This document shows, piece by piece, positions 16,101 to 22,833 of a DNA stretch of 64,000 nt (positions are counted from its first letter, which is position 1; the number at the start of each line of letters is the position of its first letter). The position numbers and the translations under genes are program-made. The DNA is from CAVVXN01 sp963772585 (GTDB taxonomy: Bacteria > Planctomycetota > PLA2 > JAEUHO01), in the NCBI GenBank assembly GCA_963772585.1, contig CAVYXV010000010.1:496001-560000 (forward strand), in the 5' to 3' direction. The notes under the pieces are model-generated. The model was given only the letters and a program-made list of their open reading frames with translations, made no database searches and was not told the DNA's origin.

Positions 16101-18588
16101 CGGCGGGTGGGAGTTCGTCTACTACACGCGTACCACCGGCGACGCGAACGTCATCCACATCGAGCGCCGCGACCTGGACCGCCCGGGTTGGACCACGACC
16201 GAGAACTACTTCCTCCCGACGGTCCTGGAGAACGCCGCGCTGGTCGATCCCGCGGCGGGAGGGGCGCTCCCGGAAGCGCCGATGAAGCTCCACGCGTACC
16301 TCGTTCCGATCAGCATTCCCGCGAGCGGGGTGCTGTCGACGGGCGACGCCTATCTCGATCCCAAGAATCCCGGGGACCTCGAGATCCTCGCGCGCTACGG
16401 GATCAACCGGAACGGGAACGACACGTGGGACGCGAACATCGACGAGGGGAGCGACGAGGCGCTGCTCTGCGTGGGCCTCCCGACGGAGGAGGAGCCGTGC
16501 GAGGTGATCCGCTACGGCTCCATCGACACGCAGACGGGCACCGAACCCCTCTTCGTCGCGCACGACTGGCTGATCTACCAGCTGGGATACGCCTTCTTCC
16601 CCCGGGCGTTCACCGGCGGCGCATCGACGACGGTGCAGGTGGAGGTCCTGGGCGAGCCCGAACCCGCGTCCGAGGCGGCGCGCGGGAAAGGGGGGGAGGT
16701 GGACATCCCGCCCCCGGGTGACGACGTCGAGGTCCCCGACGAGGACCCGGTCTACGACACCCACTCCGGCGGGGATTCCGAGGAGCCGACGGACTTCGGC
16801 TACGAAGGCGAGGCGATCCCCGCCGTGCGGGACCCCCTCCCCTACGAGCCGCCGGAGCCCGAGGAGCGGGCGGCCACCGACGCCGACTACCCGTGGCCCG
16901 CGTATCTCACCGTGCACAGCGCCGTGACCCGGTTCTTCCGCGGCGTTCGCGGGACCGCGGACCGCGAACACCCCCAGGTCTCCGACGGCGACCGCGAGTC
17001 CGTCCTGCTCCCCTGCTTCCGCGTGAATGAAGGGCCTGCCTACAGCGGCGAGCCCAACGTGGAGGAGGAGAAGATCCCGGGTCGGGCCCAGGTCCAGTTC
17101 GGGGGGCGCCCGGTGGGGCGCGGCGACGTCGTCACCCTGACGAACGGCGACGTCGAGGCGCCGCGCCGCTTTCTCGGCACCGTGCGTTGGGCCGACCCCT
17201 ACAGCCGCTGGGTCTCGCTCGACTCCTTCGCCGACGTGCGAATCCCGGCCGACGCGAAGGGCGCCACCACCGAAGCCGTCTTCGAGCCCCGAGGCCGGGC
17301 CCGGATGCTCCGCTTCCCGTGCGGTGAGCTGCCCGACCAATTGCCCAAGGAGATCGAGTTCGCGCGGAGCACGCTCACGAACAATTCCCTCGTGACGGCG
17401 TTCATGGACGAGCTCTTCATCTACCGCCACGCACTCGCGGCGGCCCCGCTCGTGTACCTGATCGAGGAGGAGGGGATCTCGGACTCGGACGAGGACATCC
17501 GCGTGGGTCTGTATCCGTCCCCCGACTCGCTCAACGGCGTCCCCGGGTACGACGAGGAGTGCGGCCTGGTGAGCCTGGACGGCGAGCTGATCGTCTACCG
17601 GGGCGTGCGCCAGGAGGGCGACGGCGTCTGGGTGCTGGAGGACTGTGCCCGGGGCGTGCTCGGCACGGAGCCGCGACCGCACGGCTACGGCGGGTACGGG
17701 CGCTTCGTGACCGACGTGCCGGTCACGTACATCCAGGGAAACATGACGCGCGAGACGGCCTCGATCGCGGTGCCCAAGCTGGGTCCGAGCTGGCCGCGCG
17801 AAGGGCTCCTCCGGATCGTCGGCTCGGGCACCGTGGAACTGGTCCACTACACCCGTCGGGGCGACGAGGCCTTCCTCCTGCCCGAGGCCCTGGACGCCGA
17901 CGAGCAGATTCGCGGGCGGGGCCTGATGCGCGGCCGCTTCGGCACGGACATCACGAACCACGACCGCGGGGAACTCATCTTCTACCAGCCGTTCCGATAC
18001 TGGGACCGCTACCTGCCGCGCCGGACCGGCGACGAGGACGCCGACACGTTCAGCGGCGTGCACGATCATCCGGAGGCCGCCTACCTCGAGCTGGGACAGC
18101 ACGTCCGATCGGCCTACTGGGATCGCATCGGTTGGAAGGAGGATCTGGAAGGCGCCCAGGGCGGCGAGACGGATCCGCGCCGCCGCGGGGGATCCGGGGA
18201 GACGAGCACCCTGGACATCCTCGTCCTCGCCCGGCTCAACCACAACGTGCCCTGGGACAGCAACCGGATCGTGGACCTGAGGGGGCAGGGCCAGAACTCG
18301 TTCCGGCCGACCACCTCGGCGTTCGGCGCGAACCAGGCGGAGGACGTGCTCTACGTCTTCGACGACCCCGAGGCCGCCAACCGGATCGGGAAGGAGTCCG
18401 ACAACCTGGAGATCCGCGTGTACTTCGTGTACCGCCCCGGTTCGTTCCTCCCGCAGGACATCCCGTCTCTCGGGGGGTGGGACATCCAGCGCTTCGAGAA
18501 CACCTGGAAGCGGACGCCCTGGTTCAAGGAGTTGGACGTCGAGTACACGAGCCGGACCACGACGCTGAGCCGGTCCTTCCGGCGGTAG
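13123..18588 (+). CDS. Giant GspK-like minor pseudopilin with LamG-like region and RGxxGT repeats
   Basis: About 1821 residues, several times longer than GspK (about 300). The N-terminus MTTRARNRG followed by IALLMVITVLVTLVLVAVPF is a class III prepilin leader plus helix, without Glu at position 5 as in GspK. A T2SSK-type helix-hairpin-helix region is visible near residue 430 (PFPVDINTAPREVLYAVMAN) and PFRNVEDWGRWL near 495. A LamG/concanavalin-like stretch lies about 680-815 (SGTWYHIQVEARGED, then MELLVDGVSVGK). Motifs of the form GDEVVEY followed by RGARGT recur near 226, 859, 1273, 1509 and 1607. I chose ATG 13123 with AAGGAG upstream; ATG 13105, overlapping the previous stop, is an alternative. 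No other pseudopilin or secretion ATPase is adjacent. Confidence 0.8.
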   Translation: MTTRARNRGIALLMVITVLVTLVLVAVPFALSMRMGQERTTTENARDRARWEALTLLGLMEQSLGRTHPSAERQRWDNGERDVASDPNVDSLEEISLGDDFRNRLGILAQQVAQQDPQVAAHLQALQAQGLGPVNDPTGSIWTGIVEDANGKVNPVGAPFLTANLLGSALLAQELDGAATDIEVTNVAQAVVPGLPGFAKDGGWIRIDNEVIRYESFDGTTFHGCERGAAPETPLGDNGGAGTHSPMVPVIDYTAFKLATHLIAARRGVLTYFHNLEDLRSVSEWGGGGVLARDRLDVLRPFLTVWSRRETGQAWLAPQTVTNELPSNSAAGEGGPDEVRLKDLRNPVGTTAYMGAGSLVKITNGLQTAYQTVAFVGEQGEGDTGRSQQDAILTLAGPVGGRQEETFGSDQAPIEFTGGEAVISAYAPFPVDINTAPREVLYAVMANLHFARTNILPDQIVGPELAWDLAGRIVEERKGPISLDSTTGRRERGPFRNVEDWGRWLKTQEEAETLSPPQRQLLYFNAVNPHDFLLANGTAAWCYRTLDVYHLEARVTVNDLGGEYMSSATVSEVVEIGSDAKVLWVLDSQDDFERRLSQGSGAKWVATYPRGVNYRDRRFAYVQPALREFQAVLYGGYPSSKRSDTTREYGEVRLEPARIDLPGDTVRTVAQHFDTSLFTEGWRTDYYGAYLYSTDEAFYAGKDKFPQPFTMAFWWKCGDGEWSAMDCGMDQFTNRYSIFTMDGREGPELVFRVCASTLEERGAEVYVPLERIAFESGTWYHIQVEARGEDPSQMELLVDGVSVGKRRTFTRLSAEATADAEEIQVDSTEGFSPRGAVLIGDEVVEYDSRNEQSFGDCFRGARGTQDHDEQPGRGRRWTKGTVVRQLGYSAPLLTDLTVGGASLGSPLGRWAAVRVNNAEDPATVTIGNASITFMGINANQAQFDAEILPLWGQDADSSLTMGWADGFGESGIALLGSEAPLGKGTMTADGQALGGWEFVYYTRTTGDANVIHIERRDLDRPGWTTTENYFLPTVLENAALVDPAAGGALPEAPMKLHAYLVPISIPASGVLSTGDAYLDPKNPGDLEILARYGINRNGNDTWDANIDEGSDEALLCVGLPTEEEPCEVIRYGSIDTQTGTEPLFVAHDWLIYQLGYAFFPRAFTGGASTTVQVEVLGEPEPASEAARGKGGEVDIPPPGDDVEVPDEDPVYDTHSGGDSEEPTDFGYEGEAIPAVRDPLPYEPPEPEERAATDADYPWPAYLTVHSAVTRFFRGVRGTADREHPQVSDGDRESVLLPCFRVNEGPAYSGEPNVEEEKIPGRAQVQFGGRPVGRGDVVTLTNGDVEAPRRFLGTVRWADPYSRWVSLDSFADVRIPADAKGATTEAVFEPRGRARMLRFPCGELPDQLPKEIEFARSTLTNNSLVTAFMDELFIYRHALAAAPLVYLIEEEGISDSDEDIRVGLYPSPDSLNGVPGYDEECGLVSLDGELIVYRGVRQEGDGVWVLEDCARGVLGTEPRPHGYGGYGRFVTDVPVTYIQGNMTRETASIAVPKLGPSWPREGLLRIVGSGTVELVHYTRRGDEAFLLPEALDADEQIRGRGLMRGRFGTDITNHDRGELIFYQPFRYWDRYLPRRTGDEDADTFSGVHDHPEAAYLELGQHVRSAYWDRIGWKEDLEGAQGGETDPRRRGGSGETSTLDILVLARLNHNVPWDSNRIVDLRGQGQNSFRPTTSAFGANQAEDVLYVFDDPEAANRIGKESDNLEIRVYFVYRPGSFLPQDIPSLGGWDIQRFENTWKRTPWFKELDVEYTSRTTTLSRSFRR

Positions 18589-18647
18589 CCGGGCGGCGGC
18601 ACGGCGGGTACAGTCCGGGGTCGCCCGCCCGACTCCCGGAGAACCCG

Positions 18648-19211
18648 ATGCAGGCCAACGACATCCGCAAGGGAAGCATCCTGATCCACAAGGGGGATCT
18701 GTGGCAGGCCGTCGAGGTGGAGCACCGCACCCCGGGGAACTGGCGCGCGTTCGTCCAGGTCAAGCTGCGCAACGTGAAGACCGGTACCCACGTCAGCGAG
18801 CGGTTCCAGTCCACCGCGAACGTGGAGAAGGCCTGGCTCGACAAGCGCCAGGCGGAGTACCTCTACGACGACCCGAATACGGGTCCGGTCTTCATGGACC
18901 AGGAGAGCTTCGAACAGTTCAGCCTCCCCCGGGACCTCTTGGGGGACTCCATGCACTACGTGAAGCCGAACGGCATGGTCGAAGTGACGTTCTACGAGGG
19001 CGCCCCGATCGGGCTCGAGCTGCCCGCCAACGTAGACCTCGAGGTGGTCGAGACCGAGCCGACCGCCAAGGGCAACACGGTCAGCAACGTGCTGAAGCCC
19101 GCGAAGGTCGAGACGGGATACGTGGTCAAGGTGCCCTCCCACATCGGCGTCGGCGACGTCGTTCGCGTCAGCACGGTGACGGGCGAGTTCCAGGAGCGCG
19201 TCAACAAGTGA
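18648..19211 (+). CDS. efp: Translation elongation factor P
   Basis: A 187-residue protein with the three-domain EF-P layout, which rescues ribosomes stalled at polyproline. The KOW-like domain I holds the loop RTPGNWRAFVQVKLRNVKTG. Aligning PG in this loop with E. coli EF-P puts Asn31 where E. coli has the modified Lys34. The C-terminal OB domain ends in VGDVVRVSTVTGEFQERVNK, as expected. It lies 59 bases after the giant pseudopilin gene. Proline-rich proteins are frequent in this window, so the need for EF-P is clear. I see none of the known EF-P modification genes in the window. Confidence 0.96.
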   Translation: MQANDIRKGSILIHKGDLWQAVEVEHRTPGNWRAFVQVKLRNVKTGTHVSERFQSTANVEKAWLDKRQAEYLYDDPNTGPVFMDQESFEQFSLPRDLLGDSMHYVKPNGMVEVTFYEGAPIGLELPANVDLEVVETEPTAKGNTVSNVLKPAKVETGYVVKVPSHIGVGDVVRVSTVTGEFQERVNK

Positions 19212-19236
19212 CGCCCGGCGCGGATCACGTGGGCTG

Positions 19237-19986
19237 ATGGGGGCCGGTACGCGGGCCTTCGAGAAGCGCCTGCTCGCCGCCCGGTCCACCCGCGTGCTGG
19301 TCGCCATGCTCACGCGCGTCTACCGGATGTGCTTGGACGGCGGTCTGCTCTACCGGCACGACCCGTCGCTGCTCCGGCTCCTGCGCACCCGAAGCCCCGC
19401 GATCTTCGCCTGCTGGCACCAGGACTTCCCGTACACGATGCACTACCTCTCGAAGTTCAACGTCCGCCGTCCCACGATCGTCCTGGCGAGCGCGAGTCGG
19501 GACGGGGGCATCGCCGCCGCGGCGGCCCGGGGGGTGGGCTTTCGCCGCGCGGTGCGGGGATCCTCGGCGCGCGGCGGCGCGTCGGCGCTCCTGGGGCTTC
19601 ACCGGGTGCTCGCCCGCGGGGGGGCGTCGGCGGCGGTCGTGTGCGACGGGCCGCGTCCGCCGGCGCGCGTCCTCAAGCCCGGCGTCCTCCACCTCGCGCG
19701 CGAGACGGGCCTCCCGCTCTGGCTGGTCCGGTGCTCGTTCCGCCCCGCCCGGGTCCTGGAGCGGTCCTGGGCGCGCTTCCAGATCCCCCACGTCCTCGCC
19801 CGCGCGGTCTGCCTCGCCGACGGGCCGATCCACGTCCCGAGCGACCTGGGCCGCGATGGTCTGGAGCGCTTCCGCGAGGAGGTCGAGGCGCGCCTCAACG
19901 CCCTCGCCGACCGCGCCGACGCCGCGGTCCGGAGCGCGGGAAGCCCGGAAATCCAACCTCTCGGGACTGTCCCCCCCCCCGCCTAG
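19237..19986 (+). CDS. DUF374-family lysophospholipid acyltransferase-like protein
   Basis: A 249-residue protein of the DUF374 family, related to the LPLAT/PlsC superfamily. The signature sites are visible: FACWHQDFPYTMHY near residue 57 (HX4-like catalytic histidine region), LASASRDGGIAAAAARGVGF near 82, SSARGGASALLGL near 108, and CDGPRPPARVLKPG near 135 where the family has DGPxGP. It probably transfers an acyl chain to a lipid precursor at the inner membrane. An LpxL-like acyltransferase follows 192 bases later, which fits lipid A or outer-membrane lipid synthesis. The C-terminus past residue 225 is low-complexity. Confidence 0.82.
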   Translation: MGAGTRAFEKRLLAARSTRVLVAMLTRVYRMCLDGGLLYRHDPSLLRLLRTRSPAIFACWHQDFPYTMHYLSKFNVRRPTIVLASASRDGGIAAAAARGVGFRRAVRGSSARGGASALLGLHRVLARGGASAAVVCDGPRPPARVLKPGVLHLARETGLPLWLVRCSFRPARVLERSWARFQIPHVLARAVCLADGPIHVPSDLGRDGLERFREEVEARLNALADRADAAVRSAGSPEIQPLGTVPPPA

Positions 19987-20045
19987 CCTCGGCGTGTCCG
20001 TGGTGGAGGGCGTGCCCCTCCCGGCGGACGGCGGAGAGCGGACGC

Positions 20046-20126
20046 ATGACGCGCGAACGACTCCTCGGCGAGTGGGGCACGATCGGCCTCGTCGCCCTGG
20101 GCCTCTTCCTCGCCCTGCTGAGCTAG
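20046..20126 (+). CDS. Possible 26-residue small membrane protein
   Basis: A short frame, MTRERLLGEWGTIGLVALGL plus six residues, with a polar start and one hydrophobic helix. GGAGAG lies about eight bases upstream, a good ribosome site. It sits between two lipid acyltransferase genes on the same strand. With so few residues the coding call rests only on the ribosome site and the helix. Confidence 0.35.
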   Translation: MTRERLLGEWGTIGLVALGLFLALLS

Positions 20127-20178
20127 GAGCGCCGGAGCGAGTCCCACGCTCGGGCGACGGCCCGTACGATCAGCGCGC

Positions 20179-21189
20179 ATGACGCGCGCGCTCCGGTCCG
20201 TGACCGAGGCTTGTCTCCTCGGGATGCTCCGCATGGCCGCGGTCGTCGTGCGCGCGTTGCCGCCGGGTGCCATCCTGCCGCTCGGCCGGGCGATCGGCTG
20301 GCTTCTCTTCGCCTTCGACGCGCGCGGGCGCCGCGTCGGCCGCCAGAACCTGGGGGTCGCCTTCGGCGCGAGCCTCTCCGCGTCCGCGAAGCGCCGCCTC
20401 CTCGTGGGTTCCTTCGCGCACCTCGCGTGCGGTCTGCTCGTGGTGGTCCACGCGTCGCCGTTCACCCCGCGCCGGGTACGGCGCTGGATCGACGTGCCGC
20501 CCGAGGTGGACCGCTGGCTGCGTCACGCCGCCATGACGTCGGACGGCGGCGTGCTCGTCTCGGCGCACTTCGGTAGCTGGGAGCTGCTCCTGGGGCTCCC
20601 CGTCCTCTTTGCGGGCATCGCGCGCCTGGCCTTCCTCGTGCAGCCCACCGGCCTCGCCGTGCTGGACCGCTTCCTCACGACCTTGCGGGAGGGGGCGGGT
20701 GCGACCAGCATCCCCCGGCGCGGCGGCGCGAGGGCGCTGATGCGTCACGTGGCCGGAGGCGGTGTCGCGGCGCTGCTCGCCGACCGGAACGTGCGGCCGA
20801 CGGAAGGGGGCGTCTGGGCGCCGTTCCTCGGTCTGGACGCCGCGACCGCCACGCTTCCGGCCCGCCTCGCGCGCCGCCGACCCGGGCGCGTGTTCGTGGT
20901 CCCCGTCTTCTGCGTACCCGCGCCCGGCGGGCGCTATCGCCTGGAGGCCGACGAGAACCTCGTGGCGGATCTCGACCCCGAGGACGCGGTGGCGTTCGAC
21001 CGTGCGTTCGCCACGCGGTGGAACCGCCTGCTCGAGGGTCGGGTCCGCCGGATGCCCGACGCATGGAACTGGACCTTCATGCGCTTCAAGAGCCGCCCGC
21101 GGCTGGAACTGGGCGGCTACCCTCCCTACAGCGGTTGGCGCGGGCCGGACCCCTGGGCACAGTCGCCCCTGGCGCGGGCGCGGGAGTAG
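20179..21189 (+). CDS. LpxL/HtrB-type lipid A biosynthesis acyltransferase
   Basis: A 336-residue inner-membrane acyltransferase that would add a secondary acyl chain to lipid A or a similar lipid. The N-terminal hydrophobic segment (AVVVRALPPGAILPLGRAIG) is followed by RVGRQNLGVAF, the family motif near residue 55. The catalytic HX4E motif is SAHFGSWELL near 128-137, and ADRNVRPTEGGVWAPFLG near 197-214 matches the second conserved block. The C-terminal WNWTFMRFKSRP matches the usual WxxxRwk end. The next gene starts nine bases later. It supports an outer membrane with lipid A-like lipids. Confidence 0.87.
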   Translation: MTRALRSVTEACLLGMLRMAAVVVRALPPGAILPLGRAIGWLLFAFDARGRRVGRQNLGVAFGASLSASAKRRLLVGSFAHLACGLLVVVHASPFTPRRVRRWIDVPPEVDRWLRHAAMTSDGGVLVSAHFGSWELLLGLPVLFAGIARLAFLVQPTGLAVLDRFLTTLREGAGATSIPRRGGARALMRHVAGGGVAALLADRNVRPTEGGVWAPFLGLDAATATLPARLARRRPGRVFVVPVFCVPAPGGRYRLEADENLVADLDPEDAVAFDRAFATRWNRLLEGRVRRMPDAWNWTFMRFKSRPRLELGGYPPYSGWRGPDPWAQSPLARARE

Positions 21190-21198
21190 GCTCTCCGC

Positions 21199-22833
21199 GT
21201 GCGTGTCCTCCTGCTCGTCCTGGCTCTCGGGCTCGCAGGGTCTTTCGCCCTCGTACGCGCCGGAGAGGACGGGGACGGCGCGGAGAGCGCCGCGGCGGCC
21301 TACCGCACGAGCGGGGAGGTGGGCGCGTGCCTCCGTCGGCTCGCCCGCCGGCTCGAGACCGCGGGCGTACCCGCGACCGTCGTGCGCTACGGGGAGAGCA
21401 CGGGGGGACGACCCCTGGAGGCGCTCCGGGTGGGCGACGCCGCGGCCGTGCTTCTCGTGCACGGCGGGATGGGGGCGCGGGATGCCGCGGGTCCCGTCGC
21501 CGTGCTGGCGGTGGGCGAGGCGCTGGCCGACGGGGGGAAGGCGCCCGAGACGAGCGTGCTGCTGGTTCCCGCCCCGAACCCCGACGCCCTGGACCGCTTC
21601 CTCGCGGGCGAGGTGCCCTGGGCCGGTCCCGACCGGGACCGCGACCGGGACGGGCGCCGGGGCGAGGACGGCCCGGCGGACGCGGACGGCGACGGGGAGG
21701 TCCTGCGCATGCGCCGGCTGGACCGGTCGGGGGCGTTCGCCCCCGCGGACCCGGTCCCGGGGCGCGAGGGGAAGGGGCGGGGGCTCGTCGAGAAGGGCAC
21801 GGACGTGCGCCGGCCGCTGTCCTACGACGTGTCCGACGAGGCCCTCGACGCCGACGGCGACGGCGACGTCGGGGAGGATCCGCCCGGTATCGACGGCACG
21901 CGGGACTTCGCCGGGTGGTGGGACGACCACGGACCGTGGGCCGGGAGCGGACTCTTTCCGGGGTACGCCCCGGAGACCCGCGCGCTGATGGAGCTCTCCT
22001 TCTCGGAAACCGGACTGGTGGGCTGGGTCGGGTTGGAGAGCGCCGGGCCCTTCGTGCTCCACGCGTCGGAGAAGGGGAAGACCTGGGAGGTGGACAAGGC
22101 CCTCCACCTGGAGTTGGGGCGCGCGATCGCAGGGGCCGTCGATCGGCCGCTGAAGCAGGCGGGCGCCGTCCTCGGGTCGGACAACCCCGGCAGCGACCTC
22201 GACTGGGCGACCGTCCACCTGGGTGTGCCGGCGTTCCGGATCCCCGTATGGTGGATCGAGAAGCAGGAAGGCCGGAGCGACAAGCGGGAGGTCGCCGACG
22301 ACACGGACTGGCTCGAGTGGAACGACCGCGTGCTGGAGGGACGCGGATTCGTGGACTGGCACGCCTTCGACCATCCCACGCTCGGACCGGTCGAGATCGG
22401 TGGCTGGCGGCGCTTCACCCGCTACGAGCCGCCGGCCGACCGGCTGGCCGAAGCCGCCCGGCGCGCCGCCAAGGGCGTTCTCGCCCTGCTCCCGTACCGG
22501 CCCCGCCTGGGGATCCTCGCCGAGGTGACGGCGCGCGGAGGAGGCCTCTACGAGGTCGTTGCGCGCGCGACGAATCCCGGTCGCGCGCCGACGGGCACGC
22601 ACCAGCTCGCGCGGGAGCGGCTCGACGTGGGCGTCCGCCTCCGCCTGGAGGCCGACGATGGGGCCGAGGTCCTTGCGGGCCCGCGGAGGGTGGACCTCGG
22701 TCGCCTGGAGGCCGGGGCGACCTCCGGGGAGGCGCGCTGGCTGCTCCGCCGCGCGGCGCCGGGACGCCTCGGGGTCCTCCGGGCGCGCCACCCGAAGGCC
22801 GGACGGGCGCGGAGGGAGGTGGAGACGCCGTGA
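21199..22833 (+). CDS. Secreted M14 carboxypeptidase-like protein, probably catalytically dead
   Basis: A 544-residue exported protein with a signal peptide (about residues 1-21). It parallels the next gene along its whole length: a sugar/peptide-binding start, Asp-rich inserts (DADGDGEVLRMRRLD; ALDADGDGDVGEDPPG), WLEWNDRVLEGRGFVDWHAF and GPVEIGGWRRFT. The zinc-binding HXXE is altered: LLVHGGMGARDAAG near residue 83 has Gly and Arg where the active paralog has THGNEVQ, and the third zinc histidine region is also changed (WVGLESAGPF). It is therefore likely a pseudoenzyme that may bind ligands or partner its neighbour. The stop overlaps the next start (GTGA). Confidence 0.75.
   Translation: MRVLLLVLALGLAGSFALVRAGEDGDGAESAAAAYRTSGEVGACLRRLARRLETAGVPATVVRYGESTGGRPLEALRVGDAAAVLLVHGGMGARDAAGPVAVLAVGEALADGGKAPETSVLLVPAPNPDALDRFLAGEVPWAGPDRDRDRDGRRGEDGPADADGDGEVLRMRRLDRSGAFAPADPVPGREGKGRGLVEKGTDVRRPLSYDVSDEALDADGDGDVGEDPPGIDGTRDFAGWWDDHGPWAGSGLFPGYAPETRALMELSFSETGLVGWVGLESAGPFVLHASEKGKTWEVDKALHLELGRAIAGAVDRPLKQAGAVLGSDNPGSDLDWATVHLGVPAFRIPVWWIEKQEGRSDKREVADDTDWLEWNDRVLEGRGFVDWHAFDHPTLGPVEIGGWRRFTRYEPPADRLAEAARRAAKGVLALLPYRPRLGILAEVTARGGGLYEVVARATNPGRAPTGTHQLARERLDVGVRLRLEADDGAEVLAGPRRVDLGRLEAGATSGEARWLLRRAAPGRLGVLRARHPKAGRARREVETP

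Noticed and set aside
10114..18243. Uninterrupted minus-strand frame of about 2700 codons opposite the pseudopilin and sigma genes
   Set aside because: Typical of high-GC DNA where the antisense of a real gene lacks stops; composition is low-complexity and no family motif appears, while the plus-strand genes have clear domains and ribosome sites.
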